A stretch of DNA of 64,000 nt from Arthrobacter cryoconiti (GCF_020905375.1 NZ_JAJJBU010000013.1:62001-126000), one strand, 5' to 3'. Shown: positions 16,670 to 26,275, counted from the stretch's first letter. The notes: generated by a model not told the origin, from the letters alone. Program-made: numbers and translations.

Positions 16670-17881
16670 ATGTCATCATTTGCCAGCTCAGGGCCAGCGG
16701 CCGTCCCGACAAGCATAGTCGCCGATGCCGCCATGTCTGCGTACAATTTCGGTCCCAACCATCCGATGTCACCCAAACGCCTTGACCTGACGGCGCGCTT
16801 GGCAAAGGAGCTGGGAATTTTTGACCTTCCAAATGTTGCCGTACTCGATTCATACGTAGCCTCCGACGACGAACTCGCCACGGTCCACAGCCGTGAGTAC
16901 ATTGCAGCTGTCCGCCGGGTTGGTGCCGACCCCAGCTTGAGTGAGCCAGAGCGCGGTCTGGGTACAGAGGATGATCCAGCCTTTGCACGAATGCACGAGG
17001 CCAGCGCCCGTTTGGGGGGTGCGTCTTTGCTGTTGTCCGACGCTCTCATCGCGGGTACAGCCATCCGTGGGGTGAACTTTGGTGGCGGCATGCACCATGC
17101 TTCCCGGGAGAAAGCTGGCGGCTTTTGCATTTACAACGACGCCGCCATGGCTGTGCAGCGTCTGCTGGATTCGGGCGTTGGAAAAGTTGCCTATATCGAC
17201 ATTGATGCCCACCACGGTGACGGCACACAGAATATTTTTTTCAATGAACCCCGTGTTATGACCATTTCCCTGCATGAGTCAGGGCTCACGCTGTTCCCGG
17301 GAACCGGATTCGCCAATGAAATTGGCGGGCCGAAGGCGGAAGGGACGGCCGTGAATGTCTCTCTCCCGGCTGGGACCGGGGATGCTGGCTGGCTGCGAGC
17401 GTTCCACTCAGTGGTTCCTGCTCTTGTCGAGGCGTTCGCCCCCGATGTCATCCTCAGCCAGCACGGCTGTGATTCGCACCGTGAAGATCCGCTGGCACAC
17501 CTCAATACCAGCGTGGATGCGCAGCGCGAGGCGGCGCTGTCCATATCCGCACTAGCGGACAAAGTGTGTGGGGGACGATGGATTGCTGTGGGTGGGGGAG
17601 GTTACAACATAGTCAGTGTGGTGCCAAGGGTCTGGTCACACCTGATGGCGATTGTGGCCGGTAAGCCTATCCAGTTGCGCACTGCTGTGCCGCAGCCTTG
17701 GCGAGAATACGTGCAGGAGAATTTCGGGCAGGTGGCACCTCTCCTCATGGGTGAGGACGCAGATACTTGGTGGAGGTCGTGGGAAGTGGGATATAACCCC
17801 TCTGATGCTCTGGACCGAACGGTCATGGCCACGCGAAAGGCAGTGTTTCCGCTCTATGGACTGGATCCTTGGTTTGACTGA
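16670..17881 (+). CDS. acuC: Histone deacetylase-like acetoin utilisation protein AcuC
   Basis: The 403-residue protein belongs to the class I histone deacetylase/AcuC family of zinc hydrolases. It contains FGGGMHHASREKAGGFC, the metal-binding DIDAHHGDGTQN, and GCDSHREDPLAHL, as well as the N-terminal NFGPNHPMSPKRL found in AcuC. In Bacillus, AcuC deacetylates and activates acetyl-CoA synthetase; here the target is unknown, and no acetyl-CoA synthetase or AcuA-like gene is adjacent. The ATG at 16670 sits seven bases after a TAGCCT -10 box, so a leaderless start is likely. Confidence 0.92.
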   Translation: MSSFASSGPAAVPTSIVADAAMSAYNFGPNHPMSPKRLDLTARLAKELGIFDLPNVAVLDSYVASDDELATVHSREYIAAVRRVGADPSLSEPERGLGTEDDPAFARMHEASARLGGASLLLSDALIAGTAIRGVNFGGGMHHASREKAGGFCIYNDAAMAVQRLLDSGVGKVAYIDIDAHHGDGTQNIFFNEPRVMTISLHESGLTLFPGTGFANEIGGPKAEGTAVNVSLPAGTGDAGWLRAFHSVVPALVEAFAPDVILSQHGCDSHREDPLAHLNTSVDAQREAALSISALADKVCGGRWIAVGGGGYNIVSVVPRVWSHLMAIVAGKPIQLRTAVPQPWREYVQENFGQVAPLLMGEDADTWWRSWEVGYNPSDALDRTVMATRKAVFPLYGLDPWFD

Positions 17882-17919
17882 CAACGCATGACCAAGATGC
17901 CGATTTAGGCATATGTCGT

Positions 17920-17925
17920 TAGGGT
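17920..17925 (+). promoter_or_regulatory. -10 element of a leaderless promoter (ArsR-type gene)
   Basis: TAGGGT is followed by six bases and the ATG at 17932, without a ribosome-binding site. Confidence 0.55.
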
Positions 17926-17931
17926 AGTGGA

Positions 17932-18489
17932 ATGGTTGTAGAAGAATTGTTCTCTGTCATCGCCGAGCGCACCCGCAGGGACATTCTCGAGGCGTTGGCA
18001 AGCGAACACAAAGCCGTGGGTCAGCTTGTTGACGAGCTTGGTGTTTCCCAGCCCACAGTGTCCAAGCACTTGCGAGTATTACGCGAGGCGGGCGTGGTGA
18101 CCATGCAGGCTCAGGGACAAAAGCGTTTCTATAGCATCAACACCACACCCTTAGTCCTCGTCTCCGAATGGCTTGAAGGCCTAGGTGCCGGTGTGGGCGC
18201 CAGCACCCGGGGTGGTGCTGATGTCACAAACAGTGTCAGCCGTCCTGAAAACACCAAGGCGACAGGAGCAGCTACCTCCCTGAAGGCTCCCGCCTCGACG
18301 GCGCTGGACCCCGTGGCTGCCACGCAGGCAGTGGTCGTGCGCCAGAGCGGTGACGCGCAGAGTGCCGCAGAGGCAACTGCCCATGACGGATCGGTGCAGG
18401 CACAGTTCACCCGGAGCGTGGGCAGGGCAGCAAACAGGGCCGCCGATATCCTCTCCAACCTGCCAACATTTCGGCGTCGCAAGGACTAA
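17932..18489 (+). CDS. ArsR-family winged-helix transcriptional regulator with C-terminal tail
   Basis: Residues 1-85 of this 185-residue protein form an ArsR-type winged helix-turn-helix: FSVIAERTRRDILEAL, LVDELGVSQPTVSKHLRVL, then the wing with GQKRFYSIN. No CxC-type metal site is visible, so it is probably not an arsenic sensor. The C-terminal ~95 residues are Ala/Thr/Ser/Val-rich, look disordered and end in LPTFRRRKD; I know no domain for them. It lies between acuC and gdhA, and its target genes are not evident. Confidence 0.87.
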   Translation: MVVEELFSVIAERTRRDILEALASEHKAVGQLVDELGVSQPTVSKHLRVLREAGVVTMQAQGQKRFYSINTTPLVLVSEWLEGLGAGVGASTRGGADVTNSVSRPENTKATGAATSLKAPASTALDPVAATQAVVVRQSGDAQSAAEATAHDGSVQAQFTRSVGRAANRAADILSNLPTFRRRKD

Positions 18490-18602
18490 TAATCGGGGCT
18501 AAACCACGTTTGCCCCTTTGATAAATGCATGATCTTGCATGTCATCTTGAAAGATGGGAAAAATTCGCTTAAGTCCACGGGTGACCGGAAAATTGTAACT
18601 GA

Positions 18603-19991
<1,389 letters not shown>

Positions 19992-20020
19992 CGCGAGACT
20001 TTAGGCTACACAAGACCCTG

Positions 20021-20082
20021 GCGGCGGTTGGCGGGAGGCCATGATTTTTCGTGGGGCCTCCCCCGCCGCCGCTGGCTTTTTT
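20021..20082 (+). terminator. Rho-independent terminator after gdhA
   Basis: A GC-rich hairpin (arms around 20021-20040 and 20055-20072, including GGGAGGCC with GGCCTCCC and GGCGG with CCGCC) is followed by TTTTTT at 20077-20082. Confidence 0.85.
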
Positions 20083-20532
20083 CGATAGGATTTCGCGAAT
20101 TAAAGGTGAGTAAGAGTAAGCGACCTTTAGGCTCAAGGCCCTTTTTGCGTCATAGCACGTCATAAAGGCATGATTTTCGGTCTTTTTCTCTCGATTGCTG
20201 GTGAATGCGGTGCCGTGGATGGACTAGTCAATTCTGTCTGTGCGAAAACTGAAATTGTGCGGTCAGGGAGCCTAAATTCCGGGCTCCCACCTAATAGCGG
20301 GGACATCTTCTGGATGGAGGCTGCTGCTACGTCGTGTTTTCCCAGAGAAAACTTCTGGGCCATTTTCGAGTGCTTTAAGTGCATTGGCACAGGCATATTC
20401 GGCCAAGTTTGGGACTATGGACAACGCGAGGGGTGAAGTAGCGGATTTAGTCTGAACCGTCACCGTGAGCCATATCACGATGAGTCCCGGTGAGGACGCC
20501 GTGGGACGGCACTCCAAAAGGAAGTATCGCCA
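20083..20532 (+). other. 450-bp intergenic region upstream of the permease gene
   Basis: No convincing gene is present. Both strands have ~88-codon open frames, but neither looks like a known protein or has a good start. Visible structures are AAAGGT/ACCTTT arms near 20103-20128, a 7-bp hairpin GGGAGCC/GGCTCCC (20266-20288), and two mutually exclusive small hairpins around 20336-20358 (GTTTTC/GAAAAC versus CCAGA/TCTGG). This may be an extended 5' untranslated region of the permease mRNA. I recognise no riboswitch. Confidence 0.4.
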
Positions 20533-21945
20533 ATGCACTCAGATCAACAGCTTTCAAAAACTCTCAAACCGCGGCACCTGTCCATGATTGCCATTGCGGG
20601 GGTCATCGGTGCGGGCCTATTCGTGGGGTCGGGTGCCGCAATCCAAAAAGCGGGCCCCGGAATCCTCGTGGCGTATGCGGCGGCCGGAATCGTGGTCATC
20701 CTTGTAATGCGGATGCTGGGCGAAATGGCAGCCGCCAATCCGGAGACCGGGTCATTCTCTACTTATGCAGACAAAGCGCTGGGAAGATGGGCTGGCTTTA
20801 GCATCGGTTGGCTGTATGCCTGGTTCTGGATCATCGTCTTGGGAGTAGAGGCCACTGCTGGCGCCACTATTATGCACCGGTGGGTGCCCGGTGTTGATCA
20901 GTGGTTGTGGGCGTTGATCCTCATGGTCTTGCTGACGCTGACCAACGTTGCCTCCGTTAAGTCCTATGGCGAATTTGAGTTCTGGTTTGCCTCCGTCAAA
21001 GTGGCCGCGATTATCTTGTTCCTGCTGCTGGGCGTGGTTGCCATCCTAGGTCTCCTGCCAGGTGTGCCAGCTCCTGGCCTGAGCAACCTCACAGGTAACG
21101 GCGGGTTCTTCCCCAACGGGCCGGGCGCCGTCATGGCTGGAATTCTGGTCGTGGTCTTCTCATTCTTTGGTGCGGAGATCGCTACCATTGCTGCCGGTGA
21201 GTCTGTGGACCCTGTCGATGCCGTGAAGAAGGCTGTGAAGTCCACCGTGTGGCGTATTTTGATCTTCTACATCGGCTCGATTGCAATAGTAGTAACCCTG
21301 CTGCCTTGGAATGATGCGTCCGTGGCAAAAAGCCCATACGTGGCGGTTATTGAACTGTTCGGCATCCCGGGTGCGGGCACGATTATGGACATTGTGGTCT
21401 TGACCTCAGTGCTGTCCTGCTTGAACTCCGGCTTGTACACGGCAAGTCGCATGCTCTTTTCTCTCTCCACCCGGGGCGACGCTCCCAAATCCTGGCGCAA
21501 GATTTCAAAGCGCGGTGTACCCGCCACGGCCGTGCTGGCCTCTACGGTGGTTGGTTTCGTGACAGTAGGACTAAATTACTTGGCGCCGGGTGCAGTGTTT
21601 TTGTTCTTGGTCAACACCTCCGGGGCCATTGCTCTATTCGTGTGGCTGGTGATTGCTATTTCTCAGTTGATTCTCCGGCGTCGAATGGGGGCGGAGGCCA
21701 AGGACCTTGCCCTGAAGATGTGGCTCTTCCCCTACCTGACCTGGTTGTCAATCGTCACCATAGTGGTATTGCTGGTGGGCATGGTGATTGTTGCCGAAAC
21801 CCGGGAAGCACTATTGCTCTCACTCGGGTTGGCTGCGGCCGTAGTGGGCATCGGTATATACCGCTACCGCAAAGGCAATATTTCCAATGGAGTTGTGGTG
21901 GAGCCAGCCGAGCATGAGGAACTGGTCACCGACACGGCGCCCTAG
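20533..21945 (+). CDS. Amino acid permease, APC superfamily (GabP/AroP type)
   Basis: The 470-residue protein has twelve or so predicted membrane helices and the amino acid transporter signature near the N-terminus: LKPRHLSMIAIAGVIGAGLFVGSG is split across helix 1 and its preceding segment, with later GEMAAANPETGSFSTYADKA. These features and the FFGAEIATIAAGES motif resemble GABA, proline or aromatic amino acid permeases. The exact substrate cannot be told. The start at 20533 has AAGGAA upstream. The gene is followed by a DadA-like oxidoreductase, so the pair may import and oxidise an amino acid. A 148-bp gap lies between them. Confidence 0.9.
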   Translation: MHSDQQLSKTLKPRHLSMIAIAGVIGAGLFVGSGAAIQKAGPGILVAYAAAGIVVILVMRMLGEMAAANPETGSFSTYADKALGRWAGFSIGWLYAWFWIIVLGVEATAGATIMHRWVPGVDQWLWALILMVLLTLTNVASVKSYGEFEFWFASVKVAAIILFLLLGVVAILGLLPGVPAPGLSNLTGNGGFFPNGPGAVMAGILVVVFSFFGAEIATIAAGESVDPVDAVKKAVKSTVWRILIFYIGSIAIVVTLLPWNDASVAKSPYVAVIELFGIPGAGTIMDIVVLTSVLSCLNSGLYTASRMLFSLSTRGDAPKSWRKISKRGVPATAVLASTVVGFVTVGLNYLAPGAVFLFLVNTSGAIALFVWLVIAISQLILRRRMGAEAKDLALKMWLFPYLTWLSIVTIVVLLVGMVIVAETREALLLSLGLAAAVVGIGIYRYRKGNISNGVVVEPAEHEELVTDTAP

Positions 21946-22093
21946 TCTGGGCTGGAACAGCTACGGACAGCACTAACCATGAGTGTGCTGCGCTTGCATT
22001 ACTTCGCCGATTCCGCCACCGCAGTTACCGGGAGTTAGGCTGAGATGAGCGTCGGAGGCAAACGGCCCGGCCAACTAAATAGGAGCGTGAATC

Positions 22094-23353
22094 GTGGTCA
22101 GTGCAAAGGCGCCTGAGCATGTGGTTGTAGTCGGTGCAGGGATCATTGGATTGTCCACCGCTTGGTATTTGCAAGAGCATGGAATCGAAGTGACAGTGGT
22201 GGACCGCGGAGGGGTTGCCTCTGGGTCTTCCTGGGGGAACGCCGGGTGGCTGACACCGGCTTTGACGCTGCCACTGAGTGAGCCTTCCGTGCTGACATAT
22301 GGGCTTAAAGCCATGTTGGATCCTGCCTCTCCGCTGTATATTCCATTCTCTGCCGATCCGTCTCTGCTCAAATTTTTGGCTGGTTTTGCCCGTAACTGCA
22401 CCCCGGGGAAATGGCGTGCAGCCATGAGCGTATTTGCGGAGGTGGGGCATACCGGTCTGGACGCCTTTGACGAAATTGCTGCATCAGCCGGTCCGGACGC
22501 GGAGCCGACCCACCCGGCAGAGCCATTCTTGACCGGCTTCGCCAGCGTTGCTGATCGCGATGCTTTAGTCAAGGAATTCAACGTGATCCGCGAGACCGGT
22601 GGAAGCGTGGACTACACCTTGATGGATGGCTCCGAGCTCCGTGAGTTGGAGCCAACATTAGGGTCCGGCATGGTAGCAGGCATCAAAATCCGTGGCCAGC
22701 GCTACATTAACCCACCCTCCTTCATGGACTCTCTGGCGCAGACAGTCACCGCCCGCGGAGCGAAGATTCTCGGAGCCTTCAACGTCGTGGATATCCGGGA
22801 CTCCGGAACAGGCGTAGATGTGATCGGTTCTGAGGGCAGGTCACTTGCTGCCGACGCCGTGGTGCTCGCCACGGGCGCCTGGTTAGGGAGTCTGGCGCGC
22901 AAGTTCGGCGTCAAACGAGTGGTCCAAGCTGGTCGGGGTTACAGCTTTACCGTGGTGCCGCAGTCAATGCCCAGCCATCCCATCTATTTCCCCGCTCAGC
23001 GTGTGGCATGCACCCCGTTGGGGGATAGGTTCCGCGTGGCTGGAATGATGGAATTCCGTGATGCCGACGCACCCCTGGACCCGCGCCGCATCAAGGCAAT
23101 TGTGGAAGCCGCTGCACCCATGTTCACCGGTATCAACTGGGAAGAACGTTCCGAGGAATGGGTGGGGGCACGTCCCTGCACCACAGACGGGTTCCCCTTG
23201 ATTGGCGCGTCACGGTCGCCACGTGTCCACGTGGCTGGCGGACATGGCATGTGGGGCATAGCTCTGGGCCCACTGACCGGAAAAATGATCGCGGCCCAAA
23301 TGACCGGGAACACCCCGCCGGCGATTATGCGTCACTTCAACCCGCTGCGTTAA
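22094..23353 (+). CDS. FAD-dependent oxidoreductase, D-amino acid dehydrogenase (DadA)-like
   Basis: The 419-residue protein begins with the FAD-binding Rossmann motif HVVVVGAGIIGLSTAWYL and ends with the DAO-type motif WVGARPCTTDGFPLIGAS, then HGMWGIALGPLTGKM. This is the DadA branch of the D-amino-acid oxidase superfamily, which oxidatively deaminates D-amino acids and passes electrons to the membrane quinone pool. The start is GTG 22094, with AGGAG nine bases upstream. The nearby permease and the menaquinone genes in the window fit such a role, but the substrate is not determined. Confidence 0.87.
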   Translation: MVSAKAPEHVVVVGAGIIGLSTAWYLQEHGIEVTVVDRGGVASGSSWGNAGWLTPALTLPLSEPSVLTYGLKAMLDPASPLYIPFSADPSLLKFLAGFARNCTPGKWRAAMSVFAEVGHTGLDAFDEIAASAGPDAEPTHPAEPFLTGFASVADRDALVKEFNVIRETGGSVDYTLMDGSELRELEPTLGSGMVAGIKIRGQRYINPPSFMDSLAQTVTARGAKILGAFNVVDIRDSGTGVDVIGSEGRSLAADAVVLATGAWLGSLARKFGVKRVVQAGRGYSFTVVPQSMPSHPIYFPAQRVACTPLGDRFRVAGMMEFRDADAPLDPRRIKAIVEAAAPMFTGINWEERSEEWVGARPCTTDGFPLIGASRSPRVHVAGGHGMWGIALGPLTGKMIAAQMTGNTPPAIMRHFNPLR

Positions 23354-23379
23354 ACACATTCCGTTGCGCAATTTTTCGT

Positions 23380-23425
23380 CTTCCCACCACACGTTTCGCG
23401 GACAGAACGATCATGTGGTGGGAAG
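23380..23425. repeat. 12-bp perfect inverted repeat downstream of the DadA-like gene
   Basis: CTTCCCACCACA (23380-23391) pairs with TGTGGTGGGAAG (23414-23425) across a 22-nt loop. No T run follows on either strand, so it may be a Rho-assisted terminator for the oxidoreductase gene or a protein-binding site. Confidence 0.5.
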
Positions 23426-23497
23426 GCTTGGGGGAAACACTCCAGTCTTAGAGCGTCATATTTGGCGCGCTCGTGTGCGCAGGTTTATGGTGAGGGC

Positions 23498-23557
23498 ATG
23501 ACAAACCGTTGGTATGCGTATTTTTCGTTGGCTCTGGAGGGGCCCGCGTCGAACTGA
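23498..23557 (+). CDS. Aromatic leader peptide of the DAHP synthase gene
   Basis: This ORF of 19 residues reads MTNRWYAYFSLALEGPASN and is too short for normal gene calling. Codons 5-9 are Trp-Tyr-Ala-Tyr-Phe, so four of five consecutive residues after Arg4 are aromatic end products of the pathway. A GAGG stretch just upstream could serve as a ribosome-binding site, though the spacing is short. It lies 119 bp upstream of a DAHP synthase gene. The arm of a 10-bp stem begins inside codon 10. A Phe-rich leader (aroR) controlling a DAHP synthase gene is known in Corynebacterium glutamicum, so the principle has precedent; this sequence is different. Confidence 0.7.
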   Translation: MTNRWYAYFSLALEGPASN

Positions 23558-23611
23558 CACGCATCCAACATTCCTTCAGAGCCAACAGGACAGAGAATCT
23601 TTTCTCTGTCC
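23527..23611 (+). promoter_or_regulatory. Attenuator structures between the aromatic leader peptide and the DAHP synthase gene
   Basis: Stem 1 pairs GTTGGCTCTG (23527-23536, within the leader ORF) with CAGAGCCAAC (23577-23586), a perfect 10-bp match. Stem 2 pairs 23588-23597 with 23602-23611, again perfect over 10 bp with a TCTT loop. CAGAG of stem 1 (23577-23581) could instead pair with CTCTG of stem 2. A ribosome stalled at the Trp/Tyr/Phe codons (23510-23524) would cover the left arm of stem 1 and switch the fold. Stem 2 lacks a good U run, so control may be translational or Rho-dependent rather than by a classic terminator. Confidence 0.6.
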
Positions 23612-23676
23612 TTCGCCATTTCCGGGCGGGTTTCTGAACAGAGGCTCGCTGCGAGCACATCAAAGGACCACACCCC

Positions 23677-24840
23677 GTGACCACCACAGCAGCGCAACCC
23701 TCGAGCACCGCCTCTCACGCCACCGGCACCTCAAATCTGCGCGTCAGCTTGTTCACGGCGTTGCCGTCTCCGGATGAAGTACGCTCCGAGCTGCCGCTTG
23801 ACGCACACACTCGCTCCGTCGTCGAACGAGGCCGGGACCAGGTACGCGCCATTATGGATGGTTTAGATGACAGGCTCTTAGTGATTGTGGGTCCGTGCTC
23901 TATTCATGATCCCGTGGCGGCCCTGGACTACGCAGCGCGCTTGGCTGGTTTAGCCAAGGAGTACGAAGATGACCTGTTGATCGTGATGCGCACTTACTTC
24001 GAAAAACCACGCACCACCGTGGGCTGGAAGGGGCTGATTAACGATCCCTTGTTAGACGGTAGTCATGACGTCGCTAGCGGATTACGCATGGCGCGCTCGT
24101 TCTTGTTGGACGTAGCCCGGCTAGGTCTGCCTGCCGGGACTGAGTTCCTTGAGCCAATTAGTCCGCAGTACACGGCAGAGCTGATTTCATGGGGGGCCAT
24201 TGGTGCACGTACCACCGAGAGCCAGATTCACCGCCAGCTGACCTCTGGACTGTCCATGCCCGTGGGCTTCAAAAACGGAACCGACGGTGATCTCCAGATC
24301 GCCCTGGATGCCTGTAACGCCGCGAGCGAAGGACAGTCATTCTTAGGAATTGACGGGGGAGGACGCGCCTCGATGGTCAGCACGGCAGGGAATCAGGACA
24401 CCCATGTAATACTCCGCGGCGGACGTATGGGCCCCAACTACTCGTGCGCTGACGTCGAGGCGGCGTCCGTGAAGGCTGACGCGGCTGGCATCAACCCCAG
24501 GCTGATGGTGGACGCCAGCCATGCAAACTCCGGTAAGAGCCACCATCGGCAAACGGAGGTAGCGCTGGCTCTTGGGGCCCAGTTGGAAGCGGGTGGGGTC
24601 TGCTCCCGGATTATTGTCGGGATCATGTTAGAAAGCTTCCTGGTGGGAGGAGCGCAGAAGCTGGACGTTGCTCAGATGGCTGACGGGTCGGCAACGCTCA
24701 CGTACGGACAAAGCGTCACCGACGCCTGTATGGAATGGGATGTCACCGCCGATGTTTTGGGGCACCTGGCGCGTAGTTCGCGAAGCCGCAGAGGGCAAAT
24801 TTTGGGTAACAGCTTTCACTTTGGCACCACCAGCCCTTAG
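23677..24840 (+). CDS. aroG: 3-deoxy-7-phosphoheptulonate (DAHP) synthase, class I (AroG type)
   Basis: The 387-residue enzyme condenses phosphoenolpyruvate and erythrose 4-phosphate, the first step of the shikimate pathway. Class I motifs are visible: VIVGPCSIHDPVAALDYA, RTYFEKPRTTVGWKGLIND, GARTTESQIHR, PVGFKNGTDG, and DASHANSGKSHHRQ. Many actinobacteria carry the unrelated class II enzyme, and a second DAHP synthase may exist elsewhere in this genome. The start is GTG 23677, with AAAGGA about 10 bases upstream. Expression is probably controlled by the Trp/Tyr/Phe leader peptide described upstream. Confidence 0.95.
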   Translation: MTTTAAQPSSTASHATGTSNLRVSLFTALPSPDEVRSELPLDAHTRSVVERGRDQVRAIMDGLDDRLLVIVGPCSIHDPVAALDYAARLAGLAKEYEDDLLIVMRTYFEKPRTTVGWKGLINDPLLDGSHDVASGLRMARSFLLDVARLGLPAGTEFLEPISPQYTAELISWGAIGARTTESQIHRQLTSGLSMPVGFKNGTDGDLQIALDACNAASEGQSFLGIDGGGRASMVSTAGNQDTHVILRGGRMGPNYSCADVEAASVKADAAGINPRLMVDASHANSGKSHHRQTEVALALGAQLEAGGVCSRIIVGIMLESFLVGGAQKLDVAQMADGSATLTYGQSVTDACMEWDVTADVLGHLARSSRSRRGQILGNSFHFGTTSP

Positions 24841-24900
24841 AGTTAGCGCTACAGACTTGCCGGGTAATGTACCCGCAGCGATGACAAGAACGGAAACCAA

Positions 24901-25143
24901 GTGGCCAAGGAGTTGGGGCAAGACTTTTCCGCTGTGAACTTCTTGACTGTTCAGGAAGTCGCTTCGCTCATGCGCGTGTCGAACATGACCGTCTACCGAA
25001 TGGTTCATGCCGGTGAATTGCCAGCCGTGCGCTTTGGTAGGAGCTACCGGGTCCCCCAGAACGCCGTCGAAAGTTATTTGAAGTCTGCAGTGGTCGATGG
25101 CACAGGGACCCATGGAGCCTCCGGTTCGGCGCATACCGGCTAG
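24901..25143 (+). CDS. Excisionase-like MerR-type HTH DNA-binding protein
   Basis: The 80-residue protein contains the excisionase/BldC-like helix-turn-helix FLTVQEVASLMRVSNMTVYR followed by VHAGELPAVRFGRSYRVP. Despite the family name this is a chromosomal housekeeping-type actinobacterial regulator, found next to the bS22 gene in many genomes, and no integrase is near. I use GTG 24901; an alternative internal start at GTG 24934 would shorten the N-terminus by 11 residues. A TAATGT -10-like element lies at about 24865. Its targets are unknown. Confidence 0.88.
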   Translation: MAKELGQDFSAVNFLTVQEVASLMRVSNMTVYRMVHAGELPAVRFGRSYRVPQNAVESYLKSAVVDGTGTHGASGSAHTG

Positions 25144-25254
25144 AGGCGGTACCCTAGGAAAGATCCATTTTCGGCTTTGACCGATTCCTGCGATCGGTCG
25201 ACCTAATCATTTACGGCCCCAATCGGGGTCAACTTAGTAGTTTGTGAGGAATCC

Positions 25255-25353
25255 ATGGGTTCAGTTATCAAGAAGCGCCGCAAGCGGATGGCTAAGAAGA
25301 AGCATCGCAAGTTGCTTCGAAAGACCCGTCACCAGCGTCGTAATAAGAAGTAG
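25255..25353 (+). CDS. Small ribosomal subunit protein bS22 (AURKAIP1/COX24 domain)
   Basis: This 32-residue, extremely basic protein starts [19 protein letters not shown] and is nearly all Lys and Arg. It matches the actinobacterial bS22 protein, which binds the 30S subunit near helix 44 and carries the AURKAIP1/COX24 signature. It is missed by length-based gene finders. A good GAGGA ribosome-binding site precedes ATG 25255, and a hairpin terminator follows. Two small stem-loops (around 25180-25200 and 25215-25230) lie in its 5' untranslated region. Confidence 0.93.
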   Translation: MGSVIKKRRKRMAKKKHRKLLRKTRHQRRNKK

Positions 25354-25366
25354 AACTTCTTATTTT

Positions 25367-25401
25367 ATGCGTCCGCCCACCGAATCGGTGTGCGGACGCA
25401 T
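25367..25401. terminator. Terminator hairpin between bS22 and the HAD gene
   Basis: ATGCGTCCGC (25367-25376) pairs with GCGGACGCAT (25392-25401), with an inner CACCG/CGGTG stem. A duplicated TTGCTTTAAG follows. The hairpin serves the convergent gene pair. Confidence 0.75.
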
Positions 25402-25450
25402 TGCTTTAAGTTGCTTTAAGAGCAGATGCTTTAGTTGGTGAGTTTGAGGT

Positions 25451-26263
25451 CTACTTGCGCCGCACGGATGCAATGCCCTTCCACAATCCATACACGATCC
25501 CCACGCCCGTAGCGGCCTGCAGCCCCAGTGTGGCGGCACGGCGGCCGGAACGGTAGTCGTAGATGGGCCAGTTGTTTTCCCTCGCGTGCCGTCGCAGCTT
25601 GGCATCCGGGTTGATAGCCACCGGGTTGCCGACGGCCGTCAGCAGCGGGATATCGTTGAAAGAGTCGCTGTACGCCCAGCAACGCTCCAGATCCAGTCCA
25701 TGCTCCTTGGCTAGTTCCCGCACGGCCCGTCCCTTGGCCGCACCGTGCAAGATTTCCCCCACCAACTTGCCTGTGTACAGGCCGTCCTCGATCTCCGCCA
25801 CTGTTCCCAATGCGCCCGTAAGATGCAACCGTTCGGCAATCACGGCAGCGACTTCTACCGGAGTTGCTGTCACCAGCCACACTGCCCGGCCGTTCTTGAG
25901 ATGTTCTTGGGCTAAGGCTTTGGTGCCAGGCCAGATCTTGGAGACGATCATCTCGTCATATACTTCTTCGCCTAGCTGGCGGACAAATTCAGCGCTGATA
26001 CCTGCTGCAAGCTTCTGAGCGGAATCCTGGACGGAGTGAACATCTTCCATGTTCTCCCCACGCAAGATGAATTTGGCTTGTTTCCAGGCGAATCCTGTAG
26101 CGTCTCGAAGCGTGAAAGCCTTTTTCTGGTACATTTTCCGGGCCACGTGAAAGAGACTTGCGCCTTTCATCATGGTGTTGTCGACGTCAAAAAATGCGGC
26201 CTCGCCCTGGTGTTGCACAGTAACCGAGGCGGCCTCGGAACTGGTGGTAGTCACATCGGGCAT
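25451..26263 (-). CDS. HAD-superfamily phosphatase, subfamily IB (SerB-like)
   Basis: The 270-residue protein shows HAD motif I with the nucleophile in AAFFDVDNTMMKGAS, motif II in VWLVTATPVEVA, motif III lysine in the GAAKGRAVRELAKEH region, and motif IV in CWAYSDSFNDIPLL. These place it in the IB group with phosphoserine phosphatase and CicA-like proteins. A hydrophobic C-terminal segment (ATLGLQAATGVGIVYGLW) could anchor it to the membrane. The substrate is unknown. The ATG at 26263 lies six bases from a TAGACT -10 box, indicating leaderless expression. Confidence 0.88.
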   Translation of the reverse strand: MPDVTTTSSEAASVTVQHQGEAAFFDVDNTMMKGASLFHVARKMYQKKAFTLRDATGFAWKQAKFILRGENMEDVHSVQDSAQKLAAGISAEFVRQLGEEVYDEMIVSKIWPGTKALAQEHLKNGRAVWLVTATPVEVAAVIAERLHLTGALGTVAEIEDGLYTGKLVGEILHGAAKGRAVRELAKEHGLDLERCWAYSDSFNDIPLLTAVGNPVAINPDAKLRRHARENNWPIYDYRSGRRAATLGLQAATGVGIVYGLWKGIASVRRK

Positions 26264-26269
26264 GGGACG

Positions 26270-26275
26270 AGTCTA
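26270..26275 (-). promoter_or_regulatory. -10 element of a leaderless promoter (HAD gene)
   Basis: TAGACT on the minus strand is followed by six bases and the ATG at 26263. Confidence 0.55.

Noticed and set aside
16573-17130. 186-codon upstream extension of TrkH
   Set aside because: It is antisense to acuC, which has convincing HDAC motifs; TrkH homologues begin shortly before the first helix.
20170-20436. 88-codon open frame in the region upstream of the permease
   Set aside because: No ribosome-binding site, no known motif, and an equally long frame exists on the other strand.
23380-23425. Classical Rho-independent terminator after the DadA-like gene
   Set aside because: The stem is good but no T run follows on either strand, so it was listed as an inverted repeat only.
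24901-25143. Excisionase annotation as a sign of a mobile element
   Set aside because: No integrase, att-like repeat or phage gene is nearby; this gene type sits beside bS22 in ordinary actinobacterial chromosomes.
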